Source: Moringa oleifera
Lineage: Eukaryota > Streptophyta > Magnoliopsida > Brassicales > Moringaceae
Direction: 5' to 3'
DNA: 64,000 nt
Assembly: GCA_021397835.1 (NCBI GenBank)
Contig: JAJFZO010000094.1
Location: 4,061,001-4,125,000, forward strand
Both the position numbers and the translations under genes were made by a program. This document shows, piece after piece, positions 36,836-49,338 of this stretch (its first letter is position 1; each line of letters opens with the position of its first letter). The notes under the pieces are model-generated. The model ran no database searches. It was not told the DNA's origin and saw only the letters and a program-made list of their open reading frames with translations.

Positions 36836-38490
36836 GTTTGTTTAATTTTTTACTTACATATGAAGCAGGAATTAAAACTTAATTAGGGTTTCTTTTTCTT
36901 TGTTAATACATATACTTCTGCTTTCAGAAGTTTCTGTATTTTCAACCCATGTGGAAATTAAAAGAAAAAGGGAAATTACAAGGTAAAGACTTGCTTATTT
37001 AATCAAAGTTTTCAAGGTAGGTGATTAAATTAGTGGGAATAAAACCAACCCAGGCTTGTCGTGTTGTCTGAATGGCTTATGGTTCCGCCTGGTTAAATGG
37101 ACTTTGTCTCAATTTCAATAAGCCAATGCAGAATCAACCGATGAAGCAATTAAAAGGGATCTTAACTAATATTACCAAAAAAAAAAGAGCTAACCGAAGG
37201 TATTGCTGATTAGTCTGCAAACTCAGATGAATTATTGAGAGATTGGGCATTGACAAGAAACTAATGGTATGTTTACTGATAAAAACTAGAAAATAAAAGC
37301 AAAAAATCAGAATAAATTTCATGTTTTCTAAATTATTTTTATTGTAAAATATAAATGAAAGTGAATGTATCTCACATGAACTAGGATTGGAAAATTGAGA
37401 GAGATAATCTTAATATAAATTATTATTTTATTTATTTTTTAAAAAATATTTGAACAAAATACAAAAAAAAAATCAACGATATCTTAATTATCATGTTAAT
37501 GGGTGATGTAGGTTAATTATTTAAAATAAATTATTAATATTTTTTGCTTTTTAATTTATTTTAGAAAAATATAATTTTAAAAATATGTATTTTATTTAAT
37601 ATTATAATAATTTTTAAAATATATATAATATTATTATTTAATTAAAATATATAAGTAAATTTTTGATATTTTATTTTAATTTCGAATCAAAATAAATGTA
37701 TGAATGAGATTTTCATTCTAATTTTTAAAAGTTATACAAACAACTTAATTATTCTAAATTCAATTTCTTATTTTAATTTCTTTCTGTTTCGATTCTTGTC
37801 CATTTCTAATATTGATAAGTAAACATATGATAACATATTAATCAAATAAATTAAAATTTTTATATATTTTAAAATATATATTTTATTGTTTTATTGATAT
37901 TTTCAATTAAAATAATTTTTTCATAATTATGATTTATTATATTAATATAATATAGCAAATAAATAAAATCATAATTATGTGTCAACATTTCTTCAATTGA
38001 GATTAACAGAAATTTTTGATGCATAATATTTTTAACTCTTTTAATTTTTCTACTAATTAATTGTATAGCTAAAACAAGACCTCAGCATAATGCAAATAGA
38101 AGACCTTGGTGTATTAGCTGGTCAGAGTCCAAAGCAACGCTTGATAAACAGATTACTCCAAGTTGGTGTACATGCCATTGCCCAGCAGTCTTGGTCAACA
38201 AACAATGGTACCAAATTTTGGGAGATGTAACTACCAATATGACTAATGTGGCTTAGCCTTAGTGTTGTCTGCTTTCCCCATATAAGTTAGTTGTCTTGCA
38301 TTAATTGTGGAAATTATAGTCCGATGGGTTGATCAGGATCACATTTTATAAAAAATAAATATTCAAAAAATCTAAAATATCATCCCAATGATTGCAGCAG
38401 TAACAATGACGGTACTGAGCACATCTTCTACCTTATCTGTTTGGCAATGGAAGCTCGAGGCAAACTGGGAATGCTCAATTCCGATTGCTG
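36836..38490. other. AT-rich intergenic region
   Basis: No gene, RNA or element terminus is recognised. The densest A/T runs are at 37420-37990. Confidence 0.4.
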
Positions 38491-39222
38491 TCATGTTTCG
38501 ATCTCCCCCTCATTCTCCTTCCTTTGAACATCATCATCGTTATCTTTTCTCTCCTCAACCTTGGGTGATTCAGCGACCGCAACAAAATCCTCAGTGACAC
38601 CATTGTTATCCGTCTCGGTGTTCCCCATTTGGTTCAAACCAAATGTCATTCTCATTCTCCAGTTTGGATTTCTTTGCAAGTAATTAATGCCTCCAATTGA
38701 AGCCTCACCCACGCATCACACAATTAATCACTGCAACAGATACAAGTTTTTTGTTGGAATGAATTGTCTCAGAATTGATACACAATATATAAATATCAGA
38801 TCATTTTATTTTCACGAATCGATCTCGAAGTCTCACGCTCTCTTCCTCAAGCGAAGAACATTGCTACTGCATGAAGAATAAATTTGACTCCATCGACTTC
38901 ATTTACCTCTTTGCAACTGAAGCTGCCTTTGTTGCGATGAAAATTGCACAAACGCTAGTAGACAGTAAGCAATCCACAAGAAGTTGCTAGGCTAACAACT
39001 GATATAATGAACATGGAAAGGAAGGAAGCAATATTTTTTGCACTCTTCATCATTTTCTTCTCTTTGCGCTTTGCTCCTTTTCCTTATTGGAACTTCTCCT
39101 TGATCATCTGAGCAATCACTTTGATCATATGCTTCAATCTCTTCTGTTTTCTCTTCTTCATTTTGTAGTTCTTTGGAATCCTCTTGGCTAAATTCTTCAA
39201 AATTGATTTTGGAATATTTCAA
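38491..39222 (-). pseudogene. Possible minus-strand gene relic or unsolved small gene with acidic exons
   Basis: Two open minus-strand blocks show coding-like composition. Block one (39222 down to 38992) is acidic, EEFSQEDSKELQNEEEKTEE then DQSDCSDDQGEVPIRKRSKA. It ends in TAG at 38992-38994, and the same frame then stays open to 38899 with a hydrophobic stretch, PSNFLWIAYCLLAFVQF. Block two (38712 down to 38491) reads WRMRMTFGLNQMGN and then an acidic Lys/Glu/Asp tail. Neither begins with ATG; they open with TTG and GTG, so they would need splicing or are relics. A plausible acceptor (tctgttgcag) precedes block two. I do not recognise the family. Confidence 0.3.
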
Positions 39223-40823
39223 TTAATTTTAAACTTCTAATCAGTACAAAAAAATTAATTAGTGAATTAATTTTTATTAGGGTAAAATCCATTCAACAAA
39301 TGGGAAAGAGAAAACATGCAATAGTAAATGACTAAGATAAATCGGAAGAATAGAAAGACCCAAAACCAAAAGAAAAACAACTATCTGCAACCCAAAGAAG
39401 GCAAAAGTTGAGGATTCAAGAAATGAAGGAGAGGATCATGTGCTCTTTAATGGCGGTTTTCTCTTTAGAGAGAGAAAGTCAAAGCAAGCAAACCTGTTTT
39501 TAATTTATTTTGAAAAGAAAATAAGTGATAACTAAGGGTATATTTCAGTTCTTTTTGAAATATTTACCGATATAAAAATTTAATAACATAATTCATTAAT
39601 ATTATTTATTAATTTTTAATCTACGTATACTTAGTTGTATATAAAATTGTGTATAATATAAGTAGAATTAGTTTCTTATAGAATTTTCAAATTTTAGTCT
39701 GTTATCATGTTCAAAATATGGCACAAGCTTATATCTTTTATTTGTTTTAATATATACATTTTTTTTTTTATAAATTAGTTCCTCCTATAAAATTGAATCT
39801 AACTTTGTTTAATTAATTAATTATTTTTTGTTAAAGAAACACATAGGATCTTAAATGCTTATTACTATTATTTATTTTATATGTTAAATTTTTTTATACT
39901 TAAATAATGACATTTATTACTTTTTAAATCTATTGATTTCAATATTGTATGTAAAAAATGTATTAAGTTTGTAGGAGTTCTATGCCAAAAAAGACTAGTT
40001 GTGCAACTATTTGGTTAGATGGCTTACCTAAATGTGCATGAGAATGTGATTTGTCAAGGCTGTCGATGTTACAAATCACATCATCTTCTTTTTAGGAGTT
40101 CTTCTGGCCACAAGTAAATGTTAATTTGAATTGGTTCCTACAAGTCTAATGGGGCCGACAAAAACTTTAAACTATAATGGTTGCCATTATATTATAATTC
40201 AAAATATTAATTAAAATATATACGTTACATTAATTTATCAAATTTTGAAAATTAAGTGGTAGACCTTTTCACAAAGTACACATGCTTCATATGAAAATGA
40301 TTTTATTTAATGCCGTAAAACAAAATCAAATTTAAAATTAAATTGATTGTAAATCATTTATTAAAACAGTCAAAATAAAAGATTTAATAATTATATTTTT
40401 TTGTAAAAATTTTAAAATTCAAGTGATACGTTAAGTAGGTAGTTTTTTTAATTATATTTTTTAAATAAAAGTATTTTTTCTTTAAAAAACTAAAAACTAA
40501 AAAATTAAAGTATAAAATTAAGAAAAGTAGTAGTTGATGGGACAAGCTGTGTTTGTGAGCATAAATTCTTCTTCTCAACGTAAAAATTATATTTTTTAAA
40601 ATTTTGAAAACATTCTTTTTTTTTTCAAACACGTTTAGTTTAATCTCTTAGGCTAAAAAGAGTTTATGTTTTTAAAGGATCTCATATTACATTTTTTATT
40701 TTTGTAAAATAAAAATTACAAAAAACAATATTGAAGACAATAACATAGATACGTAGTACTTAATAAAAATGGTCTCATAAATTAAAGTATAAATTTTTAA
40801 TTAAAAGAAATCATTTAAGGTAC
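39223..40823. other. AT-rich intergenic region
   Basis: Nothing beyond AT-rich runs and short random frames was found. A less AT-rich patch at about 39970-40165 has no recognisable feature. Confidence 0.4.
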
Positions 40824-40826
40824 TAA

Positions 40827-41669
40827 TGGCATGTTTGGTTCATGAAATAGAATAGAGAAGGAATAGAAAAAGTATTCTTAGGAAATAAAAAAGAGAAAGA
40901 ATAAAAAAAAATAAACATTATTATGTTTGGTTTATTGAAATTGAATAGAGTATGAATTTAGTTTCATATGTTTGGTTCATCCAAGAATAAGGTAGGAAAG
41001 TAATTGAAGCAAGTTTAAAAGACTAATATACCCTTCAACTAAATTAATTATAATTTAATTAATTTTTATTAAAATAATATTAATTAAAAATATTTTATAA
41101 TAATAAATTATTAAAAATTAATATTAACTAAATAATATATTAATAATTATTTTTATTTTCAAACATTAATATTATAAAATTAATATTAATATTAATTAAT
41201 ATTTTAATAAAAGTAATATTTTTTACTTTTTTTATTTTTTTGATAAATTATTTAAAAAATAAAAAATGTTATTATTATAAAAATAATATTAACTAAATAA
41301 TATGTTAATAATTGTTTTTTATTTTTAAATATTAATATTATAAAATTAATATTAATTAACATTTTAATAATAATATTTTTTATTTTTTAGTAAATTATTT
41401 TTAAAAAATAAGTTATTATATATATATATAAAGTAATTTAAAAATTTTATCAAGGGTACGTTGAGAATAAAAAAATATAACAATTCCTTATTTTCATGGA
41501 ATAACAATTCCAAGGGTTCACTTCGGAATAGCTATTCCGGGTTTTCAAGAAATAGAAATTTCTTAAAAAATTACAATTCTGTGATAAAAATGAACCAAAC
41601 ATTGAAAAAGTAATTCCATACGAAATAAAATAAGAAAAGAATCAGTATTTCTGCCAACTAAACATGCTC
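40827..41669. mobile_element. Tourist-like (PIF/Harbinger) MITE with TAA target duplications
   Basis: The element begins TGGCATGTTTGGTTCATG and ends CCAACTAAACATGCTC. It is flanked on both sides by TAA (40824-40826 and 41670-41672), the TWA duplication expected for PIF/Harbinger insertion. Subterminal GGAATAG/CTATTCC-type sequences pair between the ends (gaatagaatagagaaggaat on the left; ggaatagctattcc on the right). The middle is AT-rich and noncoding, as expected for a non-autonomous element of 843 bases. It sits about 670 bases upstream of the pyridoxal kinase ATG. Confidence 0.8.
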
Positions 41670-41672
41670 TAA

Positions 41673-42340
41673 AGGAAACCATCCACTCTAAAAAAAACCG
41701 AAATTAATTGAAGGAATTGCAAAATTAAAATTTTTTAAAATAATATTTTTCTATAAGTTTAAAATTCTTATGTTATTAAATATTAACTCATTATGGATAA
41801 TGACACCATTAAATAACTAAAAAAGGGAAAAAATAAGAAATTATATAAATTGTTATATATAATCATGGGATATGACAACGCACGTGCAGCCACAAGATTT
41901 TCATTTTTACCAATGAGATCTTGAGTCATATATAATATAGACATTCAAACTTGCGGTTTCGTGTCAAACAAATCTACTACCAACTCATGCAATAAAATGA
42001 CGAAATTAGCCTCGTTCCCTTGCCATCGACGATCCTCTGTTGCGCATATCAGATGGTCTTCGGTGTCAATTAGTAATTTAGTCCATTCGCCCACGTCATA
42101 CTGTGGTTGAATAGCCTGCCCGTGAAGGCAGCGGTCTTTTTCAGCATCCGTTTTTATGATACTCTCCCTGCCGAGCAGCCGGCGTCCTCGATTGGGTATT
42201 TTCGGGGAATCTCGCCTATCTCGGTAAATTTACAAGTGAATATTCCCGAGAAGATTTGGCATTTCTCTGATTTGACTTTTCAATTTTAAGTCTCTGTTGT
42301 TTTGAATTGGAGGTGGAGAAGCTCGAGTGGGAAGACGGAA
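41673..42340 (+). promoter_or_regulatory. Promoter and 5' leader region of the pyridoxal kinase gene
   Basis: Composition shifts from AT-rich to mixed at about 41980. An open frame at 42107-42289 lies in the leader and ends before the kinase start. In the kinase frame the first upstream stop is TAA at 42287-42289 with no ATG between, so this region does not encode a transit peptide in an unspliced transcript. No firm TATA box was identified. Confidence 0.4.
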
Positions 42341-45300
42341 ATGGCTCCCCCGATTCTTTCGCTGGCTCTGCCTTCGGGGACTGGCCGAGTTCTCAGCATA
42401 CAGTCGCACACTGTTCAGGTACTCCTGGTTATCTCTTAGGTCTGGGTTGCTTCGTGTTATGATTCCTGAAAAAATTTGAGGCTAGAAAGAAGCAAGCTGA
42501 GGGAATGACTGATTGCTAATGGATATAGCCAATTGTTTATTGTCATTTAGCTTTGTTGCTATATGAGACTATGAAAAATTCTTTTCTTTTTCGATATTTC
42601 CAAATTTTTTTCTTTTTTTCTTTTTCATGTGAACTGGAGGTAATTGCATTTTTTTTTTTTGGGGGTGTCGATTACATGGTTATGTAAGATTATGTTTGTT
42701 TTTAATTGTACATATTGTATCTACGATTTGTCTGCTCATTGTATATCTGCACGTGGAAAATGCTTCTTTCGGATACTGTTGCTGTGCTCCATGATTCGGA
42801 CTTATGTGTGGTAACAGATTAATCATAAGGATAAAACAGAACACAGTGACTGAAAGTCTGAACTCTGCTGTTTTTTGTTTTCTTTTTTTTTTTCCCCCAA
42901 TGGGGGAGAGGAGAAGAAGAGAGGGGGGGTGGGGGGGAGGTGTTTAAATTAATGAGATTTCTGTGTCTGCTGCAATTGGTAACATCTTAACAGGTAAGAG
43001 ATGAAGGCTGTATGGTGTCCTATATGCCCCATTCTGTACAGGAGTTGGAGGTATAAAGCAGAGAACATAGAAATTCTCTTGAAACCAGGCAATGTCAAAT
43101 CATGCAGTGGTGAACTGTCAATTTGTAACCTTTAACCATGAATTTAAGCAATTGTGTTTTTTTTTGGTTGTGATTAAAGGATTTGACTGATTTATCATGT
43201 TCTTTGGGGTAAGGCATTACCTTTTGCCCACAGAAATCAGGAACTTTCTAGAACCAGGCAAGCTGAAATCATGATAAATGATTCTAAGTAATTCTGCATT
43301 CCACATTTCTCATGATTACAGAATTGACCAATTTGTCATTTTCTATTAGGTAAGCCATTATCGTGCGGTCAGGTACTTTGTACAACCAGGCAATGTGAAA
43401 TAATGCAGTGATGAATGCTTCATGTGTAACATTTAACCATGAATATGAGTAATTGTATATTGCCTTGTTTTTGTTATTATAGGATTTGACTGATTTGTTA
43501 TTTTTTGTGGGATAAGCTGATACTTTTTTCCTATGACACTAAAGCATTTTGTAATTGCCCTATAATGGAGAAAATCAAGGATGTGGATTATGCACAATGG
43601 CTAATTATATGAATATGACAATTGGATATGAGTTCTCTTGTTCCTACATTATTTGTTTTTCCCAAACTTCTCGTTTTGAATGGTTATCTAGGGAAGCTAT
43701 AAGCTTTTATATGTTTAGTATGAACTTGGTGTATTGTCAGCAAAAGGTTGTGTTTTGTCTTCACTATGCCCATTGTTTGCTTCTTAAACATATGATTTTG
43801 CAGTAATAGTACTTAAGATTTTATACAGAACTGTTCACTGCAAGGTCATATTTTACCTGTAAACAAGTTTGATTAAATTAGCATTTCTGTATTAACCTTA
43901 ACAGAAGATGGATATTTAATCCTTATATTTGAGCTATATCTTCGTCATATAAAATTTTTTTAATAAAAAAGGAAAAATTCTTTGAATATATGCTTATAGG
44001 CCTTGACAAGTACGGTCATTTCATTTCTAACATCAATACTACATCACTGTCTTGATGCAGCCAATCATTCTTCAGGTTATTCTACATAAACGTTATGCAG
44101 AATTAAAACACGTCATATGGTACCATCTTAAACTAGCACAAGAATAAAATGAACCTTCTTTCTTTGGGTGTTTGGCTCGCAGGGAGAAAGTCAATGATCT
44201 ATCTGAATATTAGTTCCTATGTTTCCGATAGAGCATTTAAACAGAACCATTTTGTGGGAAGCATAGGCTTGAAATGTTTGGGTTATTTATTGTTCTTAAG
44301 GTAGTACTTCACTCTAATTTTTCCCTAATCCCTTTCTTGTAGAAGTAATTTCCTTGAATGTATAAATTTGTGTAATGTCGTAGAATTCATTTCATATGGA
44401 ATCAAAATGCTGTCCCTATGTTCACTATTGGCAGAGATATCTATTTCAGCTCATCATGTTGGATTCTATTCCCATCTTGATGATATTTTTATTTTTCTTT
44501 TTTTGTTAGGGATATGTTGGCAATAAAGCATCTGTCTTTCCTCTTCAACTATTGGGCTATGATGTTGATCCAATCCATTCAGTACAGTTCTCAAATCACA
44601 CAGGCAAGCAGCTTAGACTAAGTCTCAGAAATCTGAGGCCTGATATACGGTGCGACATTGTCTGTCGATCTGTACAAGTTCAGGCATGGTGTCTTTGCTA
44701 ATTTGTAAGGCTGATTGTGGTTTAATCACATGGAGAATTTTGCAGGATACCCTACCTTTAAAGGCCAAGTTTTAAATGGAGAACAACTATGGGATTTAAT
44801 TGAAGGCCTTGAAGCTAACAACTTATTATACTATACTCATTTATTAACAGGTATCTTGAATTCAATTATTGCCTTCTTTGTTTGATCTATTGAACCTTGA
44901 ATGTGTAGTGCTACTATTGTTACATGGTCTTTTGTGACGAATGAAAAACTAGTAAGCTCCTAATCCAATTTGAACACATGCTTTTTCAAGCATAAGATGT
45001 CTCAGGATATGTAGAGCTCGTATCTGGTACTGCAGCATGTGATAGGTGTCACATATCCTATCCAATTCTTTTCTATCCTTTCTCATCCATTAAATTAGTC
45101 ATACCTGAGCCAGCATGACAAAAGCACCCTTATCACTAAGCATTTTCTAGTAAAATTTGTTAGTCTTTTAAACTCAGTTGTAAAAAGGAAAAGTGAAAGT
45201 TATAAAAAGCTGGTCTAACAGAAGTCATATCTGCTCATGAAAAGATGTTATTTTGTTTGGTATTACTGCACAAGAAATATCAGTTTGTGAAGCCACATTC

Positions 45301-46484
45301 TAACAATTTGAATTTTAGTTCTGATCAGTTTTTGAAGTAGGCAAGAAGGTGGAGAAATTCATCAAACAATACAAACATTGAAGTTCAAGCCGACGAGTTG
45401 GAGTGTATGAGTTTGAGAGTAACTTTTTATGCCTATTTAGACATGTTGCCTATGTATAGTTATTAATAGGACCGTATTGAGTCTGACGATTCAGTTTTTT
45501 TTATTAATAAAATAACTATTTTTAGAGTTTTTTTCTTTTTGCTTTTTATTTTTTAACTCTGTTGGATTTCAAAAATCTTTCTGGTGGATTCCAGAAAAAT
45601 TAAGCCGTGTACTGGTCTTGTCAACCTCTGCCGCTTCATGCTGTATTGTTTGGCATTCTATACCATTTGTGACAGTAAATTCTCTGGAATTTGGTGTCAT
45701 CCTTCCAGCTGGGTTAAATGACCTATAGTAGAGGCAAAAATTGAGGTTATTAATCACCATTAGCTTTTTGGTTAAATGATTGCATGGTAATAATTTTCTT
45801 TAGGTAAGCATGGGTTTGTAGATAGTTTGATTGGGATCATTAATGACTTTAGCCAGAAGTAAAATTTGGAAATAAATTTTTTTTTTAAAAAATGTTTCTA
45901 GGGAAAAGTTGGCCCGTCGATCTGCGAATGACTTTGAAATTTTAGTCTCTTCCGCTGTCAAGCCAAACTAACCTTGTACATCCAAAATGGTTGTCTGTGT
46001 TTCTGTTTGAATATAATTACGATGGTGGTTGCTTTCAACTCATATATTGATGATATTTACTGCTTCTATTGTGTATTTACTGAATGCATTACCTTCCTGT
46101 GCATTGGCATTCCTTTTCTTTTTATTGCACCTTGCTGTTGCTAGTTTTTCTTTTTCCTCTTGGAAATCTTGTTCCGTCCTATGACACTTCCACTTTTGCT
46201 AACATATTTGCAGGTTACATCGGTTCAGTTTCATTTTTGAACACTGTGTTGAAAGTTGTTGATAAGCTTCGGTCCATCAATCCAAATCTTATATATGGTT
46301 AGTAAGCTAATCGAAATATTTTAAAACTTAATTCTTCTTTACTTCCAGGAATGATCTCGATTTTTGCTCTGTTATTTCAGCAACCTGGAATTATGACCGA
46401 AGAAAGCTAATCCTAGAAAAATCATAGTTTTTTCTGATCTTTATAAACTTTTAAAAGTTGAATCTTTTATTTGGATACACACAC

Positions 46485-46522
<38 letters not shown>

Positions 46523-49306
46523 GTATATATGTACATATATTTTTTATATGACTTGAAGAGATGTAAGAGCAGGGTAAGTGTTCATATTAATATGTCAAAG
46601 TCAAAGTTGGAAATTCTGTATGTAAAAGCATGTGGTGAAACTCCTGGTAGGGTATCTGGGTTGAGAGACTCCTGGTGCTTGAGGCTATTATGCTGAATCG
46701 CATCTTAAAAATAACAATTGTTTCTTAGAGCTCTTCATTTGAAGAACGCAAGTGTTTGAAGAAGTTAATCTGACTCTTTACTCATCTCTGTTGTTGAAGA
46801 CTTAAAATGAGATATTCAATCTTATGATGGTCCCAGTTTTTAAAAATACAGTGCAAGAATCTGCTCTAACATTTAGTTTAACCATTTGACTTTCTTATTT
46901 CTAATATATTCTAATAAAAATTAGACAATCTATTAACGTTATTTGTTACGTGCCAAGAAGTTGATTCTTTATTTTGCTGTTCTGGATTTCAAGAAAGCTT
47001 CAATTATGTCACTAATGAGCATTTCAGTCGTTTTTTGCAGCATAATCTTAGCTAACAATTGCATTGCTGATGTATCTTTCTATTAGTTTTTAGTTCTAAC
47101 TTGCATAATATTGAATTCCGTATTTGTGCTTATTAGTTTTTGGCTCTGACATAACTATCGAAGTACGTCATTTGATCATATGAAAATCTATGTTAGTTTG
47201 TCTATCCAAACATATAGTTGCTGAAGTTTGTTGTTTTTCTCCTAGTATGTGACCCGGTGATGGGTGATGAAGGGAAGCTATATGTCCCCCTAGAGCTGGT
47301 GTCAGTGTACCGTGCAAAGGCAAGCAATCCTTTTTCTGTGTGTGTGTTTATGTGTAGGTGTCCATGTTCAACTTTGCAAAAGTACAAAGAATGTAAACTT
47401 TCTGAATGTGAATTTCTGATTCTTAAGCTTTTTACTAAACCTCTATTTGGATATGTGATTCGGGTGTGTAACTTGTTTATATTTTCTAGACCTTAATAGC
47501 TTTAGCTAACCATCATTGGTTCACATTTGTTCTTGAAACTTTCCTCAGTCTATAATCATGCGATGATGCAGAATCCTGTAGTTTTTCTTAAAAGTGATGT
47601 CTTGGTTATGCCTGTTGATGAAGATTCTTGTGGACAGGTTGTCCCCATAGCTTCCATGTTGACTCCTAACCAGTTTGAAGCTGAACAGTTGACAGGATTC
47701 AGGTACTTGCTGCAACTTTCCAAAAGATTGAAGCTTATTCTGTTTAGCTTATGCTATTCGTTTCTAGGTTTTCTGGGCTATATTCGTAGTTAGCAATATT
47801 TTTCATATAATTTCTTGTTTTCAAGTGAATGAATATGAGTGACTCCCTGAAACTTTAGCATGTAAATGGCAAATGGATAAGCAGCCAATACTTGTTAAAT
47901 TACAGATAGAATGTCAAATCCCTTAGATCTGGAAAGGTACTTTTGCTTTGAGATGTTTGATGTCAAATCTGACTGCATCTGTTGTTATCTAACAGTGCAG
48001 TGTCATCTTCTCCTTCATGATAACACTGGTCTTGTTGTTATTGTTTTTTACTATTATTGATTTTAATGGTTCTTATAGTTAACTATTTCCATTCCCCAAT
48101 TTTCGCCACAAAGCGCATATGAAGTGACATGTTGGATTTGTTAGGTGGTGATTTGTGTCCTCAACAGGAGGGATGGAATTGAGACAATATCTTCTGATCT
48201 CAAGCGAAAATTTCTTTTGAATCTGTTTGTTTAGTAGAGTTTTTGGATCTATAGGAGGTTTCACAAGCATAAATTCCACCATGGTTAACTTAGTTGAGCA
48301 TCATCATTTCACTAAAAAAATCCTAAACATGTCAAATATTTGTGCAGTTTTATTTGTTCATCTTTTGTTTGCGGTACACATTTGGGTGTATTTGCCACAT
48401 TTAAAGGCTTGAAAATCCACTCTTATGCTTCAGCATTCATAACAACAATTATTTTTATCTGAAAACCTACTCAAATAAATCTAGCCAATTGTAATTACCC
48501 AAGTCTCAGCTTTTCTTGCATTTACCAGCACACGGAGATAGTGAGTTTGCATGTAATCTCTTGGGCTTTGTTACTATTGTCCATAACCCAAGTAAATTGT
48601 TGATGCCAAAACTTACTTAGTTCAAATTGTTACTCCTGGGCATCTTCTGTTGTTCTTGCATTTACTATCCAATAATTTGCTGAGACCTTGAGAACTGTTT
48701 TATTTGGTTTTTGAAATAACTATTTCTAATGAGATTCTAGGCTTGTTTCTGTAGGGTATTGGCTCTTCAATGACAAATGCATAATTGTATATAAGATGAT
48801 TTTCACATTTAGCAATAAACTTGGCTTCACCCAATTTTATATATTCTCACATTTAATTTGGACAAAGATATGAAGAAAATTCGTAAGCAGTGGTCTTCCC
48901 GCCTGCATGCAATGGATGCCATCTTTCACGATGACTTGTATCTTTTTTCTTTAATATATGTTTAGCAATTTCATAACAAATTAGTGATGGAAGTATCCAG
49001 TGCAAAGGCTTTGTAGTTCCTGCCTTCAACATCTCCAGTTTAGTGCTCCCCAGGGCAGATGATAATTTTCTGTTGGTACCAATTCAACCAAGCATCCTAT
49101 TTGATGACCCAAGAAACATTAGCTTCTCTTGAAAGATGATGCAAATTTATGCTAGATGATGCATCCCTTAGTTTGGCCTATTATTTCCAGGATGGTTGAT
49201 CTTTCATAATTTGCTCCTATGGAAGTTAACCTTTTGCTTAAAGGAGTAGCTGACATCCTTGAGCATTTCAGATACCATTTCTATCCTTCCTGTTATGGAC
49301 AAGACA

Positions 49307-49338
<32 letters not shown>

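Noticed and set aside
47527..47793. 88-codon frame spanning kinase exon 6
   Set aside because: It is exon 6 plus intron sequence on both sides; only its central part is coding in the main isoform.
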